Origin: Pseudomonas asturiensis
GTDB lineage: Bacteria > Pseudomonadota > Gammaproteobacteria > Pseudomonadales > Pseudomonadaceae
DNA: 64,000 nucleotides
NCBI RefSeq assembly: GCF_900143095.1
Contig: NZ_FRDA01000006.1
Coordinates: forward strand, 31,019 to 95,018
Direction of reading: 5' to 3'
Shown here: one piece after another, positions 23,244 through 31,109 of the stretch
Position numbering within the stretch: the stretch's first letter is position 1
Layout of the letters: every line of letters begins with the position of its first letter
The notes under the pieces: model-generated
What the model saw: the letters and a program-made list of their open reading frames with translations, nothing else
Database searches by the model: none
What the model was told of the DNA's origin: nothing
Program-made: the position numbers and the translations under genes

Positions 23244-23346
23244 GCGTTTCAGGCCTGCTCGCCACGTCCAGCGCCCTCCCCGGCCTGCGCTCAAAGCTGA
23301 TCGTCAGGCGAGCCCGTCGATGATCGTCCGGAAGGCAAACTTCAAG

Positions 23347-23594
23347 AATTTGACCTACAACTATGTGTCACCTCAGGCAAAAAGCCTGCTGGCTACCCTT
23401 TGGCCTATCGGTTGTTGCCAAGGTTTTGTATTGCAGCATCGCGCATCTGAAATCGCGCCGATGTTGAAACCTTATGCACGCAACACACCAGCAGCGGTAA
23501 CGGCCACAGCCTTGCCCCACTCGTCCACGACGAGGGATCGAGTGCCGAGCCCCCGCGTTATCGGAAGCCAGACCAAGCACGGACGTGAGCACTT
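23347..23594 (+). pseudogene. Decayed PAS domain, lost 5' part of the GGDEF/EAL gene
   Basis: Upstream of the intact reading frame the DNA still encodes a recognisable PAS sequence in pieces. One frame reads LTYNYVSPQAKSLL (to 23391). The frame of the downstream gene then continues GYPLAYRLLPRF, stop (23448-23450), NRADVETLCTQHTSSGNGHS, a stop at 23586-23588, then directly RGLMTDISD of the intact gene, which looks like a PAC motif. One frameshift and two stops explain the loss. Sequence before 23340 shows no further domain up to the rpoD terminator. Confidence 0.6.
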
Positions 23595-26057
23595 ATGCGT
23601 GGATTAATGACCGACATCAGTGACAGCAAGCAAACCGAAGAAGCGCTTCGTCTATCCGAAGACAGGTTCGCCTCAGTCTTCGCCCACTGCCCCGACATCA
23701 TGGTCATCGCCAGCCTCATCGATGGCCAGATACTGGAGGCCAATAGCGCCTTCATCGAGCAATCAGGTTTCACCGCCGAAGAAGCCATTGGCAAGACCCC
23801 CACCCAGATCAACGTCTGGGGCGTTCCCGGTATCGGCCCCGGCCTTCTTGAGCAGCTGCAGAAGGGCAACATTCGCAATCTGGAAATACCGTTTCGGCGC
23901 AAGGACGGGCAAACCTTCTCCGGACTCATCTCCGCCCAACCTTTCGAACTGGGCTCAACGCCCGCCGTCCTGGTGGTGGTCCGGGACATCACCCCGCTCA
24001 AACAGGCGCAACAACAATTGCAGCTCTCCGAGGAGAAGTTTGCCAAAGCCTTTCACGCCTCTCCAGACGGGCTGACCATCAGCCGCATACGCGACGGGAT
24101 CATTCTGGAGATCAACGAGGGCTTTTCCCGCATCACTGGCTACACCGAAAAGCAGTGCATTGAGCGCTCCACGTTCGATCTGGGTATCTGGGCCGACCCG
24201 AATGAACGCAAGGCGATTCTGGCCCACCTTCAGCAGCACGGCTCCGTACACGACTTCCGCGCCAGGATTCGTAGCGCTGACGGCAGCATCCTGCTCTGCG
24301 AGCTCTCGTCACACCCGGTGCTGATTGAGGGCGAAGACTGCCTGCTAACCATTTCTCGCGACATCACTGAGCGTCAACAGATGCAGGAAAAACTGCACCT
24401 GGCCGCCACCGTTTTCGAAAGCACGGCCGAAGGCGTACTGATCACCGACACCCGCCAGCGCATTAACGCCGTCAACCGCGCCTTCAGTGAGATCACCGGA
24501 TACAGCGAGGCCGAAGCCATTGGCCACACCCCTCGCCTGCTCGCCTCCGGTCGACACGACAGCGCCTTCTACGCAGCGATGTGGCATCAACTGACAGCAG
24601 AGGGCCACTGGCAAGGCGAGATCTACAATCGCCGAAAGAACGGCGACATCTACCCCAACTGGCTGACGATCAGCGCCGTGCGCAATAAGGACCACGCCAT
24701 CACTCACTTCGTCTCCGTTTTCGCCGATATCTCCAGCCTGAAACAAGCTCAGGCCCGCCTGGACTACCAGGCGCACCACGACCCCCTCACCGGCCTGCCC
24801 AACCGCACCCTGTTCGAGAGTCGCCTGCAGACCGCGCTGCTGCACAGTGAAGAGTCCGGCAGCCTGGGCGCGGTGTTGTTTCTGGACCTGGACCGCTTCA
24901 AACACATCAACGACAGCCTCGGGCACCCCGTCGGCGACCTGCTGCTCAAAGGCATTGCCGTGCGCCTCAAGGAACACCTGCGCGACATCGACACCGTCGC
25001 ACGGCTGGGCGGCGATGAATTCATCGTCCTGCTGCCCGGCCTGCTGCAACCCAGCGACGCCGTCTCCATCGCCAACAAGCTGCTGGGCTGCTTCAGCGCG
25101 CCCTTTCAGGCGGGAGAACACGAATTCTTCATCAGTTCCAGCATTGGCTGCAGCCTGTTCCCCATCGACGGCACAGACGTCGCGACGCTGGTCAAAAATG
25201 CCGACGCCGCGATGTACCGCTCCAAGGCCAAAGGGCGCAACCGCGTCGAAAGCTACACCCGCGACCTGACCGTTCAGGCGAGCGAACGCATCGCCCTTGA
25301 ACAGGAACTCCGACGCGCACTGGAGCGCAACGAACTGAGCCTGTCGTTCCAGCCCAAAACCAGCCTGCTGACCAACACCCTGGTCGGCGCCGAAGCCTTG
25401 ATTCGCTGGAACCACCCGACCTTCGGCGAAGTACCACCTGAACACTTCATCCCGCTGGCCGAAGAAAACGGCATGATCCTGCAGATCGGCGACTGGGTCA
25501 TCGAACAGGCCTGCCGTCAGATGCACCACTGGCGCAAAACCCACAAACCGTTCGGCCCGCTGTCCGTCAACCTCGCCGGCGCACAACTGCGCCAACCGGA
25601 CCTCGTCGAACGCATCGAACACCTGCTGAGCGACCACGGCCTGGAGCCCGGCAGCCTGCAACTGGAAATCACCGAAAACTTCATCATGAGCCAGACCCAG
25701 GAAGCCCTGGCCGTGCTGCATAAACTCAAGAAACTCGGCGTGCAACTGGCCATCGACGACTTCGGCACCGGCTACTCATCACTGAGCTACCTCAAACGCC
25801 TGCCGCTCGACATCCTCAAGATCGACCAGTCCTTCGTCCGCGGCCTGCCCGAAGACACCCACGACGCCGCCATCGTCCGCGCCATCATCGCCCTGGGCCG
25901 CAGCATGCAACTGACCGTCATCGCCGAAGGCGTGGAGAACAGCGAACAACAGCAATTCCTGGCCGCAGAAGGCTGCGAACAGATGCAAGGCTACATCGTC
26001 AGCCTGCCGCTGCCGCCCGAGGAATTCTGCGCGAGGTTTCTTCTTATCGACGTTTAG
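23595..26057 (+). CDS. PAS-GGDEF-EAL cyclic di-GMP signalling protein (5' truncated)
   Basis: 820-aa cytoplasmic sensor with three PAS domains (about residues 20-130, 140-255 and 265-385), a GGDEF domain and an EAL domain. The active-site motif GGDEF is intact near residue 472, suggesting diguanylate cyclase activity. EALIRWNHP near 600 is intact, suggesting phosphodiesterase activity; which predominates cannot be told. No membrane segment is seen. The ATG at 23595 lies inside what was once a PAC motif and has no good ribosome-binding site, so expression may be altered. The upstream DNA is a decayed PAS (separate entry). Confidence 0.85.
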   Translation: MRGLMTDISDSKQTEEALRLSEDRFASVFAHCPDIMVIASLIDGQILEANSAFIEQSGFTAEEAIGKTPTQINVWGVPGIGPGLLEQLQKGNIRNLEIPFRRKDGQTFSGLISAQPFELGSTPAVLVVVRDITPLKQAQQQLQLSEEKFAKAFHASPDGLTISRIRDGIILEINEGFSRITGYTEKQCIERSTFDLGIWADPNERKAILAHLQQHGSVHDFRARIRSADGSILLCELSSHPVLIEGEDCLLTISRDITERQQMQEKLHLAATVFESTAEGVLITDTRQRINAVNRAFSEITGYSEAEAIGHTPRLLASGRHDSAFYAAMWHQLTAEGHWQGEIYNRRKNGDIYPNWLTISAVRNKDHAITHFVSVFADISSLKQAQARLDYQAHHDPLTGLPNRTLFESRLQTALLHSEESGSLGAVLFLDLDRFKHINDSLGHPVGDLLLKGIAVRLKEHLRDIDTVARLGGDEFIVLLPGLLQPSDAVSIANKLLGCFSAPFQAGEHEFFISSSIGCSLFPIDGTDVATLVKNADAAMYRSKAKGRNRVESYTRDLTVQASERIALEQELRRALERNELSLSFQPKTSLLTNTLVGAEALIRWNHPTFGEVPPEHFIPLAEENGMILQIGDWVIEQACRQMHHWRKTHKPFGPLSVNLAGAQLRQPDLVERIEHLLSDHGLEPGSLQLEITENFIMSQTQEALAVLHKLKKLGVQLAIDDFGTGYSSLSYLKRLPLDILKIDQSFVRGLPEDTHDAAIVRAIIALGRSMQLTVIAEGVENSEQQQFLAAEGCEQMQGYIVSLPLPPEEFCARFLLIDV

Positions 26058-26091
26058 GACTTTTCGGATAGCACAGCCGCGAAACCGCCGT

Positions 26092-26097
26092 TATAAT
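26092..26097 (+). promoter_or_regulatory. -10 box of the tRNA promoter
   Basis: TATAAT followed by a GC-rich discriminator (CCGCGTCC) lies 15 bp before the mature tRNA 5' end. This fits a stringently controlled stable-RNA promoter. The -35 is poorly defined. Confidence 0.55.
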
Positions 26098-26111
26098 CCG
26101 CGTCCTGCTGA

Positions 26112-26188
26112 GGGCCCATAGCTCAGTTGGTTAGAGCAGAGGACTCATAATCCTTTGGTCCACGGTTCGAGTCCGTGTGGGCCCACCA
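26112..26188 (+). tRNA. tRNA-Ile2 (CAU anticodon, lysidine-modified)
   Basis: A 77-nt cloverleaf with encoded CCA. The acceptor GGGCCCA pairs with TGGGCCC, the D-loop is AGTTGGTTAG, the anticodon loop CTCATAA and the T-loop TTCGAGT. The CAT anticodon could mean Met or Ile2. The C4-G69 and C5-G68 acceptor pairs, the G27-U43 wobble and the stem GAGGA/TCCTT match Ile2 (the TilS substrate reading AUA) better than elongator tRNA-Met, whose acceptor begins GGCTACG in E. coli. Older software would name it tRNA-Met. Confidence 0.85.
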
Positions 26189-26194
26189 CCTTTG

Positions 26195-26217
26195 AAAGCC
26201 GCGCATTGCGGGGCTTT
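26195..26217 (+). terminator. tRNA-Ile2 terminator
   Basis: AAAGCC-G-CGC and GCG-G-GGCTTT form a hairpin directly after the tRNA, ending in TTTT. A degraded copy of this hairpin occurs near 28171-28196. Confidence 0.8.
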
Positions 26218-26374
26218 TGTGTTTCTGGCGGAACCCTCACAGATACAGTCTCATGACGATTTAGGTACAGGATCGGTCAGCCAGCAGCCTTAGCCGCCCC
26301 CTTCTCATGGCGACTCTCGTCAACCCCGTCACGACGCCTGAAAAGCACTTATTCGTAAAACCACACGCAGTCTC

Positions 26375-26764
26375 TCAAAGCTCCCCAGTCAAAAACTGCG
26401 CCCTGCCATGACCAAAGCTCCAGTCTGCATCCGTGTTGGTGACGATGGACACCATGAGGTCATTGGCGTCGATCCCGCAGTCTTCTTGCAGCGCCTGGGC
26501 GAGCAACTGATAAAACCTGACCTTGGATTCTTCAGTCCTGGGGCGGCTGGTCACGCTAATCATCACAACCTTGTCCGTGCGGGGAATACCAAGCCCCGTG
26601 TCTTCGACAATCATTCGGCTTGGACGGTGTTCGTTGACGATCTGATAGCGATCACCTTCAGGCACCTGAAATGCTTCAACCACGGCGCGGTGTACAGCAT
26701 CGAGCAGGATTTTCACCTGGTCATCGGAACGGCCTTCAATGAGGTCAATGTTGATCAATGGCAT
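26375..26764 (-). CDS. Tautomerase family protein
   Basis: A 129-aa protein of the 4-oxalocrotonate tautomerase superfamily (Tautomerase_2-like length). I start it at the ATG giving MPLINIDLIEGRS, because the family uses the N-terminal proline left after Met removal as its catalytic base; the frame is open for 24 more codons upstream. Substrate unknown. It is divergent from a LysR-type regulator, which probably controls it. It lies inside the segment bounded by the tRNA and its degraded 3' copy. Confidence 0.8.
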   Translation of the reverse strand: MPLINIDLIEGRSDDQVKILLDAVHRAVVEAFQVPEGDRYQIVNEHRPSRMIVEDTGLGIPRTDKVVMISVTSRPRTEESKVRFYQLLAQALQEDCGIDANDLMVSIVTNTDADWSFGHGRAQFLTGEL

Positions 26765-26859
26765 GATTGAAATCTCGTAATGGAAAGCGCCGTGGCGCAG
26801 GACAGGGATCACAAGATAAAGCGTCAAACTGTTCACGACCAGATAAGATAATTGAACTC

Positions 26860-26881
26860 ATTGTTTGCGTATGAGAACAAT
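26860..26881. promoter_or_regulatory. Inverted repeat, likely LysR-type operator
   Basis: ATTGTT (26860-26865) and AACAAT (26876-26881) form a perfect 6-bp inverted repeat with a 10-bp spacer, the size of a T-N11-A type LysR site. It lies between the divergent tautomerase and regulator genes, 6 bp before the chosen regulator start, suggesting autoregulation. Confidence 0.5.
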
Positions 26882-26887
26882 CGGATC

Positions 26888-27823
26888 ATGAAAAAGTCGG
26901 AAATTGAAGGGTTATGGACGCACATCCATTGGCTGTCTGTTCTGGAGGAACAAGGGACCTACACAGCGGCGGCAGCACGATTAGGCGTTAGCAAGTCTGC
27001 AGTGAGCCAACGAATCAGTGAGCTTGAAGAGGCGACGGGGCTGCGCCTGGTTCTGAGAACAACACGAAGTGTTCGATTGACTGACGCAGGCAGCTCACTG
27101 GTGAGAGAGGTGCGCGGTGCTTATGCCCATATTGCCAAGAGCTTCTTGGATGTCAGGGACTCTGCAGGCGCTGTGCGTGGGCTTCTGAGGTTAACTGCAC
27201 CTGTTGCCTTCGCCCGGCAACAATTGGTGCCACGCTTGGCAGGCTTTCTCGAAAAATACCCTGAGGTCTGCCTGCAACTGGACGTTTCCGACAGCATTAG
27301 CTCCATTGCCACCGATGGGTACGACCTGGCTGTTCGTCATGGTTACCAGGTGCCGGACACGCACGTTGCGTGGAAGCTCTGTGAAACACGGTCTGTACTC
27401 GTAGCCACCCGTGAGTATCTGGATCACTGTGGCGAACCTGAAACACCGGGTGATCTCACACAACACAACTGCCTGTATTATCCACGGGGCTCCGATACGC
27501 CAGCCTGGACTTTCGAGTGCTCGTCGAAAGGGAGTGAGTTGCGTGAGCGGTTGACCGTCCCGATTAAAGGAACATTCGCGACCAACAACAGTGAAGCGCT
27601 TCGTGAAGCTGCTCAGGCTCACTTGGGTATTGCGCTGCTTCCCGACTTCAGCGCCCAGGCAGCGTTAGCGCAAGGTTCGCTGGTTCAAGTACTTGATCAC
27701 TGGCAACTCAAGGGAGCGTTCTCCGACGAAATCAACCTGATCCGGCCTTACTCGCCGCAAATTCCCAAGGCAGTCACGGCTCTGGTGGCGTATCTCAAAG
27801 ACCAGTTTTCACAAGGCTTCTGA
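26888..27823 (+). CDS. LysR family transcriptional regulator
   Basis: 311-aa regulator with an N-terminal winged helix-turn-helix (YTAAAARLGVSKSAVSQRISELEE near residues 22-45) and a C-terminal periplasmic-binding-like effector domain. The sequence resembles the YafC/DmlR-like branch. I start at the ATG at 26888, which leaves the inverted repeat upstream; a TTG at 26852 is the only longer option. Divergent from the tautomerase, so that gene is its likely target. Effector unknown. Confidence 0.85.
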   Translation: MKKSEIEGLWTHIHWLSVLEEQGTYTAAAARLGVSKSAVSQRISELEEATGLRLVLRTTRSVRLTDAGSSLVREVRGAYAHIAKSFLDVRDSAGAVRGLLRLTAPVAFARQQLVPRLAGFLEKYPEVCLQLDVSDSISSIATDGYDLAVRHGYQVPDTHVAWKLCETRSVLVATREYLDHCGEPETPGDLTQHNCLYYPRGSDTPAWTFECSSKGSELRERLTVPIKGTFATNNSEALREAAQAHLGIALLPDFSAQAALAQGSLVQVLDHWQLKGAFSDEINLIRPYSPQIPKAVTALVAYLKDQFSQGF

Positions 27824-28145
27824 CGAAGATGTGGATCATTGTCCTGGAGGGCATTTGGCCCGGAAGGGACTTTCTGACACTCACACAGCCACCCTTACAC
27901 TGAAGTATCACAGCTCTGCTGCGATTCTCACCGGGGCTGCCTGAATGCATTGACCCCATGAAGGGGTCGAGAGTGCACGCAGTAGATGCCGCAGTAGCAA
28001 GATGATGTGGCAGTAAAAGTAGCAGTCGTGGTCAAGGCCCCATCAGCACCAAGGCCTTGACCATTGAAGTGTTTTTTGCCCACCCTAACCTCCGGACCTG
28101 TTATCGCAGCTAACGCATTCTTCGACAAAATGAGTCGGTAACGGC
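27824..28145. other. Intergenic region with two hairpins
   Basis: The stretch after the LysR gene contains TGGTCAAGGCC (28029-28039) paired with GGCCTTGACCA (28053-28063), and GACCCC-TTCAT-GGGGTC on the minus strand around 27951-27968. A small minus-strand frame (separate entry) spans both. No transposase, integrase or other domain is recognisable. Confidence 0.5.
27928..28083 (-). CDS. Small Thr/Cys-rich ORF, possible leader or precursor peptide
   Basis: From a GTG at 28083, preceded by an ideal GGAGG five bases upstream, the minus strand encodes about 51 aa. The middle is rich in Thr and Ser (ALTTTATFTATSS), followed by CYCGIYC and a basic tail. I do not recognise it. The Thr run recalls attenuation leader peptides, but no amino-acid biosynthetic gene follows (the LysR gene end is next, convergent). 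The Ser/Thr-then-Cys core recalls ribosomally made modified peptides, but no modifying enzyme is nearby. It may be noncoding. The frame is open upstream to a TTG at 28128. Confidence 0.3.
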   Translation of the reverse strand: MGKKHFNGQGLGADGALTTTATFTATSSCYCGIYCVHSRPLHGVNAFRQPR

Positions 28146-28205
28146 TTTAGTCCGCGCGTGCCACCACCTTTGAGCGCCTCACATTGCGCGGCTTTTCGCG
28201 TTTAT
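28146..28205 (+). repeat. Degraded copy of the tRNA-Ile2 3' end and terminator
   Basis: AGTCCG, CCACCACCTTTGA, CATTGCG and GGCTTTT recur in the same order and near-identical spacing as at 26171-26217. The core CCACCACCTTTGA is at 28161-28173, against 26183-26195 after the functional tRNA. The copy no longer forms a tRNA. It fits an attachment-site duplicate or the leftover of a second tRNA gene. Confidence 0.65.
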
Positions 28206-28282
28206 GGGTGGCTCACCACACCTAAAATCCTTGAGCACACACAGACGCCGGACAGCGCCATGAGCCGTCCTTTACCATCCAA

Positions 28283-28311
28283 TTGACAGATTCCCGCTGG
28301 TTCATTGTAAT
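28283..28311 (+). promoter_or_regulatory. Sigma-70 promoter of the DUF3592 gene
   Basis: A perfect -35 TTGACA (28283-28288), a 17-bp spacer and -10 TGTAAT (28306-28311, 5/6 match), 35 bp before the start codon. Confidence 0.75.
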
Positions 28312-28345
28312 GGCCGACGTTTACGGATAATGCAAGGGACCTGCC

Positions 28346-28786
28346 ATGACCAAGACGTCATCTTCGGGCCGGGGCGATCTGCTCCGCGCGCTGATTTTCA
28401 TCCCGCTGGGCCTTTGCCTGCTCTTCCTCACCGCTTGGCTGGTTGAAGACCGACTGAGCTTTCTCGCCCAAGCGCAACGTGCTGAAGGGCATGTCAGTGC
28501 CCTGAACGCGGGCGGCAGCCATCCCCAGATTGACTTCATCGACGCCGCCACAGGCCAGGCAATCAGCTACCCTGAGAGCGGATTTATATTCGGCTACGCA
28601 GTCGGCGACGCAGTGAAGGTGCTCTACCGCACCGAAGCCCCCTCCCGCACCGCGATCATTAAAGACAATGGCGCGCTATGGGGCGCGAGCCTGCTGGCGG
28701 GCATGTTCGCACTCGTGTTCACCGCAGGAGGCGGCTACCACATGGCCGCATGGATCCGCCGGCGCCAGATGACGCGGCCTCTATAA
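28346..28786 (+). CDS. DUF3592 domain membrane protein
   Basis: 146-aa protein with two transmembrane segments, near residues 13-30 (ALIFIPLGLCLLFLTAWLV) and 108-132, around an extracytoplasmic beta-rich domain (about 35-105) with the pattern seen in DUF3592: AEGHVSALN, then PQIDFIDAATGQ and YAVGDAVKVLYRTEAPSRTAII. Function unknown. AAGGGA lies 6 bases before the ATG and a strong promoter precedes it, so it is probably transcribed alone. Confidence 0.8.
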   Translation: MTKTSSSGRGDLLRALIFIPLGLCLLFLTAWLVEDRLSFLAQAQRAEGHVSALNAGGSHPQIDFIDAATGQAISYPESGFIFGYAVGDAVKVLYRTEAPSRTAIIKDNGALWGASLLAGMFALVFTAGGGYHMAAWIRRRQMTRPL

Positions 28787-28872
28787 CGATATTTACCTGC
28801 GTATTCCATTACCCGTCACTGCGAACAAGCCCGTTCAATAGGCCTGACTCAGGCCCTGAAAACGAACGTGGT

Positions 28873-30069
28873 TCACCCGAAGGTTTTCATAAACGGCTCA
28901 GCGCATCGCCCGATTGCAGCGAATACATCCGGCGCCTGTTCGCTCAGTTCAACTGAACGCGCCAAGACTTGCTCCAGTGCTTGCAGTTGCTCCGAGATCA
29001 CCTCTTCTGGGCGCACCACATCACAGGTCTGGGCGAAATCCAGTAGGCCTTGCCGCGAAGCAAATAGTGACTTGTTGCCAACCAGATCCAGCGCCAGGAC
29101 GTCCTCGGGGATGTAGGCCGTGGTGTTGACGATGTCGTAGGCAGGAGCAAGCCGTGCATCGCGCTGGATGGGGTCGGAGTACAACAGGCCAAAGTTTTTC
29201 AGGTGAGCGTCACCGTTCCCGACTATGCAACTCAGGGTCACAATGGCAAATAGCTGGGCCAATGAGTCTTGCACCTGATCAGGGGCACAAAACAGACGGA
29301 TTGCTTTAGCGATGGCAGAGTAGCTCTTGCTGTATTTCTGCTCAGCAGGCAGCCCCATCAGTGCCGTCATGTCCTCGAAGCCTATGGGGTTGAGTTGGTC
29401 ATCCCGGTCGAAGCGTCGCATGATGAACAGCTTGGAGTTATCGGACAGGTAGAACTCCGGTACCGCAATGCCTGCTTCCTTTGCCACAGACATACAAATG
29501 AATTCGTTGATCGCCAAACCCGGAAACTCATCCCGGCCACTCTTGATGATCAGGTCGGAGGTCTTCGACGTAAAACGCGACGGCGCTTGCTCTTGTCGCT
29601 CTGGAACCAGCACCTTGGGTTGCACGCCCGAGATGCCGGCACGCAGGATGTAACGATCCACCAAACCCGCAAAGATGTCCTCGGTACCGTCCCACGCGAG
29701 AATCTCGTCAAGACGCTCTCCTGGGAACTGCTGTCGTTGCAATAGTGCATCGACCTCCGGCGAACGGACCGTTACTCGACCGATAGGTGAGCTGCTGCCA
29801 GACAGCGCCAACAGCAACATCGGATCGACGGTTGCGATCTTGGCCAAACGGTTACGTAGCTGCTCCAGGACGTAACCTTCCGGTAGATTCATCTGGAAAA
29901 TTGGATGCAGCTCACGATGGCGGTACTCATCCAGACGCAGAGGCATAAGCAGGCTGATCGCGGCTTGAGCCTTGGCGTCATGGTGATAACGAAACAGGTA
30001 ATCACCTGCGCTGCTCAGGATTCTTCCACTCTCGCCTTCTGGCGTTGCGACCATCAGCGCGGTCATCAT
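28873..30069 (-). CDS. hipA: HipA-family serine/threonine kinase toxin
   Basis: 398-aa type II toxin kinase. In E. coli HipA phosphorylates GltX, which halts translation and promotes persistence. The HipA N-terminal subdomain covers about residues 1-105 and the kinase domain 140-370. Visible motifs are the regulatory loop GISGVQPK with Ser147 (position of the E. coli autophosphorylated serine), the catalytic GNGDAHLKN at 284-292, and YDI at 311-313. All catalytic residues are intact. The start shares one base with the hipB stop (TGATG), so the two are coupled. Confidence 0.88.
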   Translation of the reverse strand: MMTALMVATPEGESGRILSSAGDYLFRYHHDAKAQAAISLLMPLRLDEYRHRELHPIFQMNLPEGYVLEQLRNRLAKIATVDPMLLLALSGSSSPIGRVTVRSPEVDALLQRQQFPGERLDEILAWDGTEDIFAGLVDRYILRAGISGVQPKVLVPERQEQAPSRFTSKTSDLIIKSGRDEFPGLAINEFICMSVAKEAGIAVPEFYLSDNSKLFIMRRFDRDDQLNPIGFEDMTALMGLPAEQKYSKSYSAIAKAIRLFCAPDQVQDSLAQLFAIVTLSCIVGNGDAHLKNFGLLYSDPIQRDARLAPAYDIVNTTAYIPEDVLALDLVGNKSLFASRQGLLDFAQTCDVVRPEEVISEQLQALEQVLARSVELSEQAPDVFAAIGRCAEPFMKTFG

Positions 30070-30320
30070 CAGTCAAACACTCCCTGAATTTCATCCAGCG
30101 TGGGCATGGCGGCGGGTATGACCGAGAGTTCACAATCCAGAGCTCCGAGCACCCGCGCATAGGCCGTCATGCCTACCGAGAGATCACCTTTCTCTATGGC
30201 GATGATCTTTTGCCGCGTGACGGCTGCCAAAGCGGCGAGCCTGGCTTGCGTCAGCCCTCGATTGAGGCGGCGCTGTCGAATCTGCTGGCCGAGGCGCGTT
30301 GTGATCAGGATATAGTCCAT
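30069..30320 (-). CDS. hipB: HipB-family antitoxin, XRE-type regulator
   Basis: 83-aa DNA-binding antitoxin. The helix-turn-helix is visible as LTQARLAALAAVTRQKIIAIEKG (residues 23-45, short form). The C-terminal tail PTLDEIQGVFD may contact HipA. I use the ATG at 30320; a TTG six codons upstream overlaps the operator-like site. It precedes hipA with a 1-nt overlap, the usual order, and should repress its own promoter through the GTATAC sites upstream. Confidence 0.88.
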   Translation of the reverse strand: MDYILITTRLGQQIRQRRLNRGLTQARLAALAAVTRQKIIAIEKGDLSVGMTAYARVLGALDCELSVIPAAMPTLDEIQGVFD

Positions 30321-30364
30321 GTTCCGTATACATAACAAATCAGATGAAATGTAACGTATACCTA
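30321..30364. promoter_or_regulatory. Twin GTATAC operator of hipBA
   Basis: The palindrome GTATAC occurs at 30326-30331 and again at 30356-30361, exactly 30 bp apart. The sites share longer context (CGTATACATAAC and CGTATACCTAAC). They sit directly upstream of hipB, where HipB dimers would bind about three helical turns apart on the same face. Confidence 0.6.
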
Positions 30365-30557
30365 ACCTCTGAAAAAATCAAAGCCAACATGAGAGTGGGT
30401 TGTTTGAGCCGCTATGCCGGCCAGCGGATGTGCTGAACGTCTATCCGGCGCAACGTGAAACCTCACTGATCCGTGATACCGCCAGCCCCACGTAACCACG
30501 CTCATTTCCGAGGTCTGAACGCATCCTCACGCAGTCCATTCAATCATCTCTGTTGCG

Positions 30558-31109
30558 CTACAGATGCTCATGAACCAGCCGGCAGCGGTGGCCGGTGAGA
30601 GACGCTATCTCGTTGACCAGGCGCTCGTCGATGGGCCAATTCCAGAAGCCGAAGGCGAGGTTGCCAAAGCCCCATTCACAGCTCATGAACTTCCATTCCA
30701 CGATGCTGCAACGTTCGCGGCAGGTCGGGCATTGCAGGCGGTCGTCAGGTTCTGCTGAAACCCATGCTTGCACAGCGTCACTCCAAGGCACGTCATCGGG
30801 ACTGTGCGTGGCGTTACAGCTGGGGCATTCAAAGGCTTGTATGCCGTTATCGCCCGTATGAAATACGCGTCGTTCGATGATGATTTGCACACCGCCCTGC
30901 GAGAGCAGATCCTCCACCGGGCAAGCGTCCCAGTTCGCCGCCCTCAGGCCGCGACCGAGCAAATCCGGCCCTGCCCACGAGGGTGCTTGTGGTGCTGACA
31001 GGGACACTATCTGTTGTGCAATAAGCCAGTCCCTGACCTGCTGGGCCAAAGGTTTTGCCGCTTCCAGCGAGGCATCCAGAACGACGATCCAATCGACATT
31101 GGCTCCCAT
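30558..31109 (-). CDS. Unknown protein with a zinc-ribbon-like CxxC pair
   Basis: 183-aa soluble protein I cannot assign. Two CxxC knuckles, CPSC (95-98) and CPTC (127-130), spaced about 30 residues apart, suggest one structural zinc. The N-terminus (VDWIVVLDASLEAAKPLAQQV) looks like an alpha/beta domain, and the C-terminal half is rich in Trp and Phe (EWGFGNLAFGFWNWP). No ATP-binding motif is visible, so an ATPase label, sometimes given to such proteins, is not supported. It has no obvious operon partner. Confidence 0.65.
   Translation of the reverse strand: MGANVDWIVVLDASLEAAKPLAQQVRDWLIAQQIVSLSAPQAPSWAGPDLLGRGLRAANWDACPVEDLLSQGGVQIIIERRVFHTGDNGIQAFECPSCNATHSPDDVPWSDAVQAWVSAEPDDRLQCPTCRERCSIVEWKFMSCEWGFGNLAFGFWNWPIDERLVNEIASLTGHRCRLVHEHL

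Noticed and set aside
24345..25745. 466-codon minus-strand frame opposite the GGDEF/EAL gene
   Set aside because: The plus-strand product has intact GGDEF and EAL motifs; the opposite frame has no known domain.
28873..30338. A phage-defence or novel kinase system at hipBA
   Set aside because: All HipA and HipB hallmarks are present; it is a standard type II toxin-antitoxin pair with only the operator being unusual.
30558..31109. Sugar ABC transporter ATPase label for the CxxC protein
   Set aside because: No Walker A, Walker B or ABC signature motif is present.
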